Positions 38,656-45,067 of a stretch of 64,000 nt of DNA are shown in pieces. The stretch is taken from contig NZ_JACVXB010000002.1 of assembly GCF_014596945.1 (NCBI RefSeq), forward strand, positions 554,172 to 618,171, in the 5' to 3' direction. Below the pieces are notes generated by a model. The model worked only from the letters and a program-made list of their open reading frames with translations, ran no database searches and was not told the origin of the DNA. This stretch comes from Aestuariibaculum sediminum (GTDB lineage Bacteria > Bacteroidota > Bacteroidia > Flavobacteriales > Flavobacteriaceae). Positions within the stretch are counted from its first letter, which is position 1. Each line of letters starts with the position of its first letter. The translations under genes and the position numbers were made by a program.

Positions 38656-38690
38656 AAAAGTCCTAATAGCAGAATTAGGACTTTTTTTGT
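38656..38690. terminator. Bidirectional hairpin terminator overlapping the nth stop codon
   Basis: A perfect 12-bp stem (38656-38667 with 38674-38685), 6-base loop and T run. On the + strand it ends the sigma/48-residue transcript. The stop codon of the convergent nth gene (38675-38677 on the complement) lies within the right arm. Confidence 0.85.
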
Positions 38691-39337
38691 TTGTTATAAT
38701 AGTCGTTAATAACAGACTTTCGTCCAATAGTTTTAGTGATAATATCTTTGTCTAAATCCCATCCTCTTGCAGGGGAATACTCGCGTCCATACCAAATTAT
38801 TTGAAGATGTAAATCGTTCCATAAAGCTTTAGGGAATAAACGCTTAGCGTCTTTTTCGGTCTGTGCAACACTCTTTCCATTACTAAAGTTCCACCGGTAC
38901 ATTAACCGATGAATATGAGTGTCTACAGGAAATGCTGGTATACCAAATGCTTGCGATAATACCACACCAGCAGTTTTATGCCCAACAGCTGGCAGCGCCT
39001 CTAAGTCTTCAAAATTTTGTGGTACTTCACCATCATGCTTTTCGATTAATATTTTAGATAACCCATGAATTCCTTTACTCTTCATAGGCGATAAACCAAC
39101 AGGTTTAATTATTTCTCTAATTTCATCTACCGTCAATTTCACCATATCGTAAGGATTGTCGGCTTTTTCAAAAAGTAGCGGCGTGATTTGGTTAACACGA
39201 ACATCGGTGCTTTGAGCAGACATTAATACCGCAATTAATAGGGTGTAAGGATCCTTGTGATCTAAAGGAACTGGTATGGTTGGGTATAATTCTTTTAAAG
39301 TGTTTATTGTAAATTCTATTTTTTGTTCCTTAGTCAT
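38675..39337 (-). CDS. nth: Endonuclease III (nth) without iron-sulfur cysteines
   Basis: A 220-residue base-excision DNA glycosylase/AP lyase. The helix-hairpin-helix LPAVGHKTAGVVLSQAFG contains the catalytic Lys121, and PVDTHIHRL contains Asp139, matching the essential Lys/Asp pair. Most members, including E. coli Nth, end with four cysteines holding a 4Fe-4S cluster. Here the corresponding end reads WYGREYSPARGWDLDKDII and there is no cysteine anywhere in the protein, so the cluster is absent. The enzyme core looks intact, so activity is still expected. Convergent with the sigma operon. Confidence 0.93.
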   Translation of the reverse strand: MTKEQKIEFTINTLKELYPTIPVPLDHKDPYTLLIAVLMSAQSTDVRVNQITPLLFEKADNPYDMVKLTVDEIREIIKPVGLSPMKSKGIHGLSKILIEKHDGEVPQNFEDLEALPAVGHKTAGVVLSQAFGIPAFPVDTHIHRLMYRWNFSNGKSVAQTEKDAKRLFPKALWNDLHLQIIWYGREYSPARGWDLDKDIITKTIGRKSVINDYYNKQKKS

Positions 39338-39419
39338 AAATTGTATTTTTGTGCATAGACAAAGTTAATATTATTGTATAAGCTTTGTAGAAGATTAAAT
39401 TTATAAATATTTACAAGAT

Positions 39420-39875
39420 ATGAATACTTTAAAAGTAGGAGATACGGTTCCAAATTTTTCATCTCAAGACGAAAATGGAAATATAGTAACACTTAATGAT
39501 TATAAAGGAAAAAAGTTAATAGTATTTTTTTATCCAAAAGCGAGCACACCAGGTTGTACAGCCGAAGCTTGTGATTTAAGAGATCATTATGAGGTTTTAC
39601 AAGAAAAAGGATACGAGTTGCTTGGTGTAAGTGCAGATAGTGCAAAGCGTCAGAGTAATTTCAAGAATAAATATGAGTTCCCTTTCTCTTTATTGGCTGA
39701 TGAAGATAAAACGGTGATAAATACATTTGGAGTTTGGGGGCCGAAAAAATTCATGGGCCGTGAATACGACGGTATTCATCGTATGACATTTATTATTAAC
39801 GAACAAGGTGTTGTGGAGCGTGTTATAGACAAAGTAAAAACAAAAGCTCACGCAGCCCAAATTTTAGAAGCTTAA
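39420..39875 (+). CDS. bcp: Bcp-type thioredoxin-dependent peroxiredoxin
   Basis: A 151-residue thiol peroxidase reducing hydroperoxides. FYPKASTPGCTAEACDLRD contains the peroxidatic Cys46 and a resolving Cys51 five residues later, the atypical two-cysteine form of Bcp/PrxQ. GVSADSAKRQSNF and the C-terminal MTFIINEQGVVERVI segment are typical. It stands alone, divergent from nth, with a hairpin terminator 20 bases after its stop. Confidence 0.95.
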   Translation: MNTLKVGDTVPNFSSQDENGNIVTLNDYKGKKLIVFFYPKASTPGCTAEACDLRDHYEVLQEKGYELLGVSADSAKRQSNFKNKYEFPFSLLADEDKTVINTFGVWGPKKFMGREYDGIHRMTFIINEQGVVERVIDKVKTKAHAAQILEA

Positions 39876-39894
39876 TTTGAAGTTGTCTAAAAAT

Positions 39895-39932
39895 AAAAGA
39901 AGCTGCTTCTTTTAAAAACAGCCTCTTTTGGT
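39895..39932. terminator. Bidirectional hairpin terminator after bcp
   Basis: AAAAGAAGCTG at 39895-39905 pairs with CAGCCTCTTTT at 39919-39929 with one mismatch. On the minus strand the stem is followed by a T-rich run, so it can also end a minus-strand transcript coming from the repeat module at 39965-40140. Confidence 0.65.
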
Positions 39933-39964
39933 ACTAACTAAACTAAAACTAACTATATTGATTT

Positions 39965-40026
39965 GATAGATTTGGGGACTATCATGTAATGGTAAATCTG
40001 GATTTATTAAAAATGGTAAGCATGGG
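39965..40026. repeat. Three direct iterons, module A
   Basis: GATAGATTTGGGG (39965), GGTAAATCTGGA (39991) and GGTAAGCATGGG (40015) repeat with steps of 26 and 24 bases. The consensus is close to GGTAGATTTGGG and the same element recurs at 40345-40428. Confidence 0.6.
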
Positions 40027-40101
40027 TTTAACTATTATTAATTAGTTAATTACAACTATACAATATTAATGAAACCTTTCAATTAAGTTGTGATATTTTT
40101 T

Positions 40102-40140
40102 ATCGAAAACGTTTTAGATTTTAACTAAAACGTTTTCGAT
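40102..40140. promoter_or_regulatory. Paired AAAACGTTTT operators, module A
   Basis: A perfect 16-bp inverted repeat (40102-40117 with 40125-40140). Each arm is itself built around the palindrome AAAACGTTTT, and the two palindrome centres are 21 bp apart. AAAACGTTTT-type palindromes are typical operators of LacI-family regulators; no such regulator gene is in the window. Confidence 0.6.
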
Positions 40141-40263
40141 ACAATTGATTATTAGGTATTTAAATCATTCTTCGCTTATCTTTTGCTGTAAACTTCATTT
40201 ATTGAGAAAACTTTTTTTTACGTGCTTGACATTGTATAAGTACCTCGATTTTGTAGGATGATG

Positions 40264-40302
40264 CAAAAAAAAAGAAGCTGACTTTTTCAAGACAACTTCT
40301 TT
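40264..40302 (-). terminator. Minus-strand terminator of the small secreted-peptide unit
   Basis: Stem 40271-40282 with 40291-40302 (one G-T pair, one mismatch), 8-base loop. On the minus strand it is followed by nine T. It ends a minus-strand transcript running from about 40760 through the gene at 40434-40685 and the iterons. Confidence 0.7.
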
Positions 40303-40344
40303 AACTACTGACTTAACTGAAACTAAATATATGTGTATTTTAAA

Positions 40345-40428
40345 GATAGATTTGGGGCAATATATATAAGGTAAATTAGGGCTATATATATTAGTAGATT
40401 CGGGTATATATAAAATGGTTGATTAGGG
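40345..40428. repeat. Four direct iterons, module B
   Basis: GATAGATTTGGGG (40345), GGTAAATTAGGG (40370), AGTAGATTCGGG (40393) and GGTTGATTAGGG (40417), steps 25, 23 and 24 bases, separated by TATATATA-rich spacers. They lie directly after the stop codon of the minus-strand gene at 40434, so they would be transcribed as CCC-containing repeats. Confidence 0.65.
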
Positions 40429-40433
40429 CGATT

Positions 40434-40685
40434 TTACATTACTTTCATAAATCTTTTAACAACTGTTCTGTATTTTTCGTGCAAACTTTGAGTTTTTACT
40501 TTGTTATCTTTTTCTAAAGTAGCAACTGGAATTAGTTTACTATTATCAAATTCACTTAACGAATAAGTAACTGTTGTGCTAGAGCTTAAAGAAGTAATAT
40601 TTGATTTTGTTTTTCCTCCTCCATCTGAAATTAAGTATACTGATAGGAGCGTGGTTAAAATGATTTTATGTATTGAAATTAGCAT
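40434..40685 (-). CDS. Small secreted protein, unknown
   Basis: An 83-residue ORF with an N-terminal hydrophobic signal (LISIHKIILTTLLSVYLI), then a Ser/Thr-rich stretch (SNITSLSSSTTVTYSLSEFD) and a basic C-terminus (HEKYRTVVKRFMKVM). I recognise no family. Support for it being real: a -7 box TAAATTTG 85 bases upstream, a strong terminator downstream and paired operators before the promoter. Alternatively the transcript may be a non-coding RNA. Confidence 0.5.
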   Translation of the reverse strand: MLISIHKIILTTLLSVYLISDGGGKTKSNITSLSSSTTVTYSLSEFDNSKLIPVATLEKDNKVKTQSLHEKYRTVVKRFMKVM

Positions 40686-40769
40686 GACTTTTAGGGTTAA
40701 ATTTGTTTTACTGCTTATTTACATTTAAATAATTTATTAATTATTACGTTGTAATTAATTTTCGTTAGT

Positions 40770-40777
40770 CAAATTTA
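40770..40777 (-). promoter_or_regulatory. Promoter -7 box for the 40434-40685 gene
   Basis: Reads TAAATTTG on the minus strand (TAnnTTTG consensus). The predicted leader is near 78 bases. The operator pair lies 35-75 bases further upstream, a place fitting an activator or an upstream repressor site. Confidence 0.5.
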
Positions 40778-40812
40778 CTTAATAGGAGGAGGTGAAATCG
40801 CAGATTTTTTTT

Positions 40813-40847
40813 CGAAAACGTTTGGGATTTTTACGGAAACGTTTTCG
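40813..40847. promoter_or_regulatory. Paired AAAACGTTTT operators, module B
   Basis: CGAAAACGTTT (40813-40823) and AAACGTTTTCG (40837-40847) form an inverted pair; palindrome centres are again 21 bp apart, as in the pair at 40102-40140. The spacing, equal to two helical turns, is conserved although the bases between differ. Confidence 0.6.
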
Positions 40848-40991
40848 GAGATATTTCGATGATATAGATTGAAAGAAATATACAACAAAATACTTAAAAC
40901 TTTTATGTACTATTTGAGATGTATTTTCTTAAAAATTCATCAATGAGTGGAGTATTTCTAGTTTAATACCTTGTATTATTGAGAATTGGGC

Positions 40992-41024
40992 AAAAAAAAA
41001 TCGTCTATAATGACGATTTTTTTG
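40992..41024 (-). terminator. Terminator of the 41047-42510 gene
   Basis: AAAAATCGTC at 40996-41005 pairs with GACGATTTTT at 41012-41021 around TATAAT; T run on the minus strand after the stem. It is 23 bases after the stop codon of the minus-strand gene. Confidence 0.8.
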
Positions 41025-41046
41025 TTTTTAATTATGCAATTTGATT

Positions 41047-42510
41047 CTATTTTCTTTTTCTTATTAAAGTTAAAGGCTTTCTAGAATACCCGAAAAGTCT
41101 GTAATCTTTAATTAATTCGGCAGTGCCCTCCGGAACCATGTCTTCCCATCCGCTTTCGCCATCTGCAATTTTTCTAAGAATTTCGCGAGAGAATATATTC
41201 ATAATTGAAGAATCATATTCTTCTATGTCTATAACTTTACCATTGTATTTAAAGAATTTGTACAATTCTTTCATACGAGGGTACACTTTTAAATTTTCAC
41301 TGGTAATTAATTCGCCCGTTTCTTGGTCATACATAGGGTATAAATAGACCTTTAAATCTTTAAAGAATAATTTTCCGAAAGCTTCCAGTATACCGCCACT
41401 TAAATGGCGATAATATTTTTCATCAAATATATCTACTAGATTGCTTACACCCATTGCTAATCCCATTCTGGCTTTTGTGTAGTTTGAGAAGTACTCTACC
41501 ACTTTATAGTATTCCTGAAAGTTTGATATCATTACAGAATGCCCAAGCGCACAAAGCAAATCTGCTCTATCTATAAAATCTTGCTCATCAATTTCACCTT
41601 CGGCTCTAAGGTTTGAAAGTGTAATTTCAAAAACAACTTCGGTTTTCTCTTTATCTACCTTGTTTTCTTTTATAAACATGTTGTATGATTTCTCATACAT
41701 TTCCATATTTACTTTAGTTACGGGTCTAAAACTTCCGCGAAGGGCTAAAATATTTTTCTTGTAAAATACTTTAGCTGGTAAAACATTGGTTCCGTCTGGA
41801 CCGAACATTACCGCATCGGTCATGCCATTTTTCACTAATTGCAAACTCATCAAACGGTTGTCTACATTTTTAAAAACAGGCCCTGAGAAGTTTATAGTAT
41901 CAATTTCTAAGCGGTCTTTATCTAAATGATCGTACAAATAGCGGAGTAACTTTTTAGGTTCGTTGTATTTATAAAACGCACCGTATATTAAGTTAGTTCC
42001 TAATATACCAAGTGTTTCTTGTTGTAATCGAGCATCGGTTTCTTTAAATCGAAGGTGTAATATAATTTCATTATAATCGCCAGTTGATTCTACCTGATAC
42101 TTTATACCTACCCATCCATGGCCTTTAAATTGTTTGGCAAAATCGATAGTTGCCACCGTATTGGCATAGGTAAAAAATATTTTATTTGGATTTTTTTCAC
42201 GTGTTAATCTGTTTTCCATAAGATTCATCTCATGGCTTAACATTTTTCTTAGTCTGGCTTCGGTAACATAACGTCCATCATCTTCGGCTCCGTAAATGGC
42301 GTCACTAAAATCCTTATCATAAGCAGACATCGCCTTAGCTATTGTTCCTGAGGCTCCTCCAGCTCTAAAAAAATGTCTACAAGTTTCTTGCCCAGCACCT
42401 ATCTCGGCAAATGTTCCGTAAATGTTTTCATTCAAGTTAATTCGGAGGGCTTTCGATTTTAACGAAGGAATATCATCAAATTCTCTATCACCTTTTATGT
42501 GTATTTCCAT
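41047..42510 (-). CDS. Conserved protein of unknown function
   Basis: A 487-residue soluble protein, starting MEIHIKGDREFDDIPSLKSK. The ATG at 42510 is preferred: the frame stays open to 42669 but that extension overlaps the divergent MBL gene and its promoter. Recognisable segments are NENIYGTFAEIGAGQETCRH near residue 25 and ATIDFAKQFKGHGWVGIKYQ near 130. Close relatives in Bacteroidota are, from memory, sometimes labelled nicotinate-nucleotide adenylyltransferase, but I see no HxGH nucleotide-binding motif to justify it. The NSMV-like region DAVMFGPDGTNVLPAKVFYK and a C-terminal SSIMNIFSREILRKIADGES are conserved-looking. Function cannot be stated. Confidence 0.8.
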   Translation of the reverse strand: MEIHIKGDREFDDIPSLKSKALRINLNENIYGTFAEIGAGQETCRHFFRAGGASGTIAKAMSAYDKDFSDAIYGAEDDGRYVTEARLRKMLSHEMNLMENRLTREKNPNKIFFTYANTVATIDFAKQFKGHGWVGIKYQVESTGDYNEIILHLRFKETDARLQQETLGILGTNLIYGAFYKYNEPKKLLRYLYDHLDKDRLEIDTINFSGPVFKNVDNRLMSLQLVKNGMTDAVMFGPDGTNVLPAKVFYKKNILALRGSFRPVTKVNMEMYEKSYNMFIKENKVDKEKTEVVFEITLSNLRAEGEIDEQDFIDRADLLCALGHSVMISNFQEYYKVVEYFSNYTKARMGLAMGVSNLVDIFDEKYYRHLSGGILEAFGKLFFKDLKVYLYPMYDQETGELITSENLKVYPRMKELYKFFKYNGKVIDIEEYDSSIMNIFSREILRKIADGESGWEDMVPEGTAELIKDYRLFGYSRKPLTLIRKRK

Positions 42511-42539
42511 AGGTTTTACGGTTATTTTCAATAAAAGAG

Positions 42540-42569
42540 TAAAGATATTAAATAACTGTACGAAACAAA
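42540..42569 (-). promoter_or_regulatory. Promoter of the 41047-42510 gene
   Basis: On the minus strand TTTG (42569-42566), 18 bases, then TATCTTTA (42547-42540), one base off TAnnTTTG. The start codon at 42510 is 30 bases downstream, supporting the chosen start. Confidence 0.5.
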
Positions 42570-42579
42570 AAAACATTCT

Positions 42580-42587
42580 TACTTTTG
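42580..42587 (+). promoter_or_regulatory. Promoter -7 box for the MBL-fold gene
   Basis: TACTTTTG matches TAnnTTTG and stands 19 bases before the TTG start at 42607; the -33 element is weak. Confidence 0.5.
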
Positions 42588-42606
42588 TGATAAACTTAAG
42601 ATTGTT

Positions 42607-43368
42607 TTGAAGGTAACTTTTCTTGGTACAGGTACATCGCAGGGCATCCCCATAATAGGGAGTAATCACCCCGTTTGTTTAAGTAATGATTTTAGAGACA
42701 AACGATTAAGGGTGTCCATTTTAGTAGAATGGGATAGTTACACTTATGTGGTAGATTGTGGACCTGATTTTCGCTATCAAATGCTGCGTTCGGGTTGCTC
42801 GAAAATAGACGGCATTATTTTTACTCACGAACACGCCGATCATGTTGCTGGTTTAGATGATATTAGACCGTTTTATTTTAAGCAAGGCGATATTCCTATT
42901 TATGCACATAAACGAGTTATTAAATCGTTGGTTAAACGGTTTGATTATGTTTTTGAAACTAAAAATAAATATCCCGGGGCTCCAGGGGTTATAACGAATC
43001 GCATTAAAAATAAGCCGTTTCGTTTAAAAAATTTAGAAGTAATTCCTGTTAACGGAAAACATGGTAAGCTTCAGGTTTTTGGTTTTAAGTTTGGTGATTT
43101 TGCTTATTTAACAGATATGAAACAGGTTAAAGAAAAGGAAATCGAAAAAATAAAGAACATAAAAGTGTTGGTAGTTAATGCGCTACGAATAGAAGAACAT
43201 TATTCACATTTTAATTTAATAGAAGCTCTTAATTTTATAAAAAAGGTAAATCCTGAAAAAGCTTATTTAACACACATCAGTCATTTATTAGGTTTTCATG
43301 AAGAAGTTGAAAAAACATTACCAGAAAATGTATTTTTGGCCTTTGATGAATTACAAATAACTATTTAA
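42607..43368 (+). CDS. MBL-fold metallo-hydrolase (PhnP-like)
   Basis: A 253-residue metallo-beta-lactamase-fold enzyme with TTG as start codon; KVTFLGTGTSQGIPIIGS immediately follows. The metal site THEHADH has His74, His76, Asp78 and His79. The early SNHPVCLSNDFRDKR segment resembles the phosphodiesterase PhnP/RNase Z-like group, where cysteines bind structural zinc; here only one Cys is kept. Likely a cytoplasmic phosphodiesterase of unknown substrate. The next gene follows after 10 bases. Confidence 0.87.
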   Translation: MKVTFLGTGTSQGIPIIGSNHPVCLSNDFRDKRLRVSILVEWDSYTYVVDCGPDFRYQMLRSGCSKIDGIIFTHEHADHVAGLDDIRPFYFKQGDIPIYAHKRVIKSLVKRFDYVFETKNKYPGAPGVITNRIKNKPFRLKNLEVIPVNGKHGKLQVFGFKFGDFAYLTDMKQVKEKEIEKIKNIKVLVVNALRIEEHYSHFNLIEALNFIKKVNPEKAYLTHISHLLGFHEEVEKTLPENVFLAFDELQITI

Positions 43369-43378
43369 AAAAATAAAA

Positions 43379-43879
43379 ATGAAGCAAAGAATTTTCATGT
43401 ATCTATTTGTATTTGCCATGTTATTGGTTCTATTTCAGTTTGTAAACTCGAAACGTGTTTTTGAAGATATGAACAATACCATTGGCGATTATAAAGAGCA
43501 ATTACAATCGTATAAGGATTCTATTGTAAATATGCAGCATAATTTAACGGAGGTTTCACATTTTAATTTAGAAAAAAATGAAGATGCTATAAGTTATTTT
43601 GAAAACCAAGGATATAATGTTAGTGACCTTATTCCTGCTATTAAGGACGAGTTATATAAATTAAATGAAGTAAAGGATGAACATCCTATTGTGCCTTATG
43701 CGGCCTCAGAAGGAAAACGCATGATGATTAACACCATTAAATTATTAAATCATAAATGGATAATTGCCGACTTTACCGATGGTAAATACTGGGGAGAAAT
43801 GTTTATGACTTACTATATCAATGAAGATCGGAGTATCGATTTTAAAGTAGTAGAATCTTTTTTATATCCTTTTGACTAA
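43379..43879 (+). CDS. Membrane-anchored protein of unknown function
   Basis: A 166-residue protein with one N-terminal helix (MYLFVFAMLLVLFQFV, about 7-22), a short coiled coil (about 28-60, DYKEQLQSYKDSIVNMQHNL) and a globular C-terminal domain containing HKWIIADFTDGKYWGEMFM. I do not recognise the family. It probably shares a transcript with the MBL-fold gene (10-base gap) and ends 9 bases from a convergent gene. Confidence 0.7.
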   Translation: MKQRIFMYLFVFAMLLVLFQFVNSKRVFEDMNNTIGDYKEQLQSYKDSIVNMQHNLTEVSHFNLEKNEDAISYFENQGYNVSDLIPAIKDELYKLNEVKDEHPIVPYAASEGKRMMINTIKLLNHKWIIADFTDGKYWGEMFMTYYINEDRSIDFKVVESFLYPFD

Positions 43880-43888
43880 AACACCGCC

Positions 43889-44257
43889 TTATTTCATTCG
43901 GTAAGCTACACCTTTTTGCTTTTTAGTTTCACCTACATAGGAGTATTCGTAGGTATATGAACTATCTGTAGTAGTTAAAATTTTTAGATGAATATCTTTG
44001 CGTTCAGCCATATTCTTTGGATTTATGGTTCTAAACACAACTTCACAGTCATTAATCCATCTTAACGATGAGGAGTCTATTTTGCTATTATAAGTTTCTA
44101 TCTGTAATTTATCGGTGCGCTTAAATTTTGAAGTATATGTTTCACCATCAATTGTAACTTCGCTGTAAAATTCACCAGTTCTATAATCACTACAATTACG
44201 AGTTGTTTGAAAACAGCTAAACATACTCAAAAGTAAAAAGGCATAACAAAATTTCAT
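43889..44257 (-). CDS. Small lipoprotein of unknown function
   Basis: A 122-residue protein with a lipoprotein signal (LLLSMFSC, Cys15) and mostly beta strands after it (TGEFYSEVTIDGETYTSKF). Cysteines at 22 and about 70 may form a disulfide. From memory, such proteins are sometimes mislabelled DNA topoisomerase IV; nothing here supports that. It is convergent with the gene at 43379 and follows the XRE regulator in the same direction by 56 bases. Confidence 0.65.
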   Translation of the reverse strand: MKFCYAFLLLSMFSCFQTTRNCSDYRTGEFYSEVTIDGETYTSKFKRTDKLQIETYNSKIDSSSLRWINDCEVVFRTINPKNMAERKDIHLKILTTTDSSYTYEYSYVGETKKQKGVAYRMK

Positions 44258-44313
44258 GTGGACGAATTATAAGGCTTTAAAATTTAGACCAAAGGTACTA
44301 AACTATCCCAATT

Positions 44314-44733
44314 TTAATTATGATAATTTTTAAAAGTCCCATCAGAATAAAAAACAACGATACGCTCTATAGTTTTGTTATTTTCATTTTCTGAAAATAT
44401 TTTTTCTTCTGGAAGATTTTCAGGAGCCTTAGCTATCGCCTCTTTTTTTATCTTTTCAGATGACACTGGGGTAGGTTCCAATATTTTTTGCTCTTTAATT
44501 TCTTTTTTTGCAGGAAAACTGCCTTTACCATTTAGAAGCCAATATAATTCTACTTCAGGAAATGCCGACAGAATTTTTAATACAAATTCTAAACTCGGTT
44601 TATTACGCCCTGATAATATATGTGAAATGCTTGAGCGCTGTACACCTATTTTTTCAGCAAAAGAAGACGCCGATTCTCCATAAAAACGGATAACTCGCTC
44701 TAACCTTTGGGTAAATTCTTCTGTGTTTATCAT
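44314..44733 (-). CDS. XRE-family transcriptional regulator
   Basis: A 139-residue DNA-binding protein. Residues about 6-62 form a Cro/cI-type helix-turn-helix (SASSFAEKIGVQRSSISHIL, then SGRNKPSLEFVLKILSAFPE). The rest is charged, Lys/Glu-rich and probably flexible. The gap to the divergent M14 peptidase gene holds seven TACA-N2-TGTA dyads, two of which overlap TAnnTTTG boxes, so the regulator probably controls itself and the peptidase. The ligand or signal is unknown. Confidence 0.88.
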   Translation of the reverse strand: MINTEEFTQRLERVIRFYGESASSFAEKIGVQRSSISHILSGRNKPSLEFVLKILSAFPEVELYWLLNGKGSFPAKKEIKEQKILEPTPVSSEKIKKEAIAKAPENLPEEKIFSENENNKTIERIVVFYSDGTFKNYHN

Positions 44734-45067
44734 GTTAAACTTTACAATTGTATACTGAGTTACAAATGTAATAAATTATTTTAAAACGTATACATTTGTA
44801 TACTTCTTTATTAAAAAAAGTACAATTTTGTTTATATTAATACTTTAACTTAAATGACATATGTTGTTGATAATAAATATTTTACTTTCAGTTATTGTTG
44901 ATAGAACCTAGTGCTATTAATTCAGTTGATTAAACACCGTGAATCCAACGTAAACCGTGTTTACATATGTATACAATTTAATTTAACCCCTTGTTTACAG
45001 ATGTAAATTTGTTAATGTTGACAATTGTAAAATCCTAAATTCTTACATTTGCACACAAAATGTAAAC
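44734..45067. promoter_or_regulatory. Divergent control region with TACA-N2-TGTA operator array
   Basis: Dyads TACA-N2-TGTA occur at 44743, 44761, 44791, 44962 and 44996, and one-mismatch forms at 45020 and 45044. They cluster at the two ends, next to each start codon; the middle (44801-44949) has none. A further inverted repeat GTAAAC-CGT-GTTTAC lies at 44950-44964. The dyads at 44761 and 45044 contain the -7 boxes TACATTTG for the regulator (minus, 44770-44763) and the peptidase (plus, 45044-45051). The layout suggests repression of both divergent genes by the XRE protein. Confidence 0.7.

Larger units (their letters stand above)
39933..40433. other. Gene-poor region with two repeat modules
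   Basis: No ORF here is convincing. The region holds a motif GTACTAACTAAACTAAAAC at 39932-39950 (related copy at 40304-40325), three iterons at 39965-40026, an inverted pair of AAAACGTTTT palindromes at 40102-40140, a minus-strand terminator at 40264-40302 and four iterons at 40345-40428. The stretch 40141-40263 between the modules shows nothing recognisable. Confidence 0.6.
40686..41046. other. Upstream region of the small secreted-protein gene
   Basis: It contains, in minus-strand order, the terminator of the 41047 gene (40992-41024), the paired operators at 40813-40847 and the -7 box at 40770-40777. I see no gene in it. Confidence 0.6.

Noticed and set aside
39965-40428. Possible CRISPR array
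   Set aside because: Repeats are short (about 12 bases), degenerate and the spacers are AT-rich and similar; no cas genes nearby.
42511-42669. 53-residue N-terminal extension of the 41047 protein
   Set aside because: It runs through both divergent promoters and into the MBL-fold gene; the internal ATG at 42510 gives a normal start.
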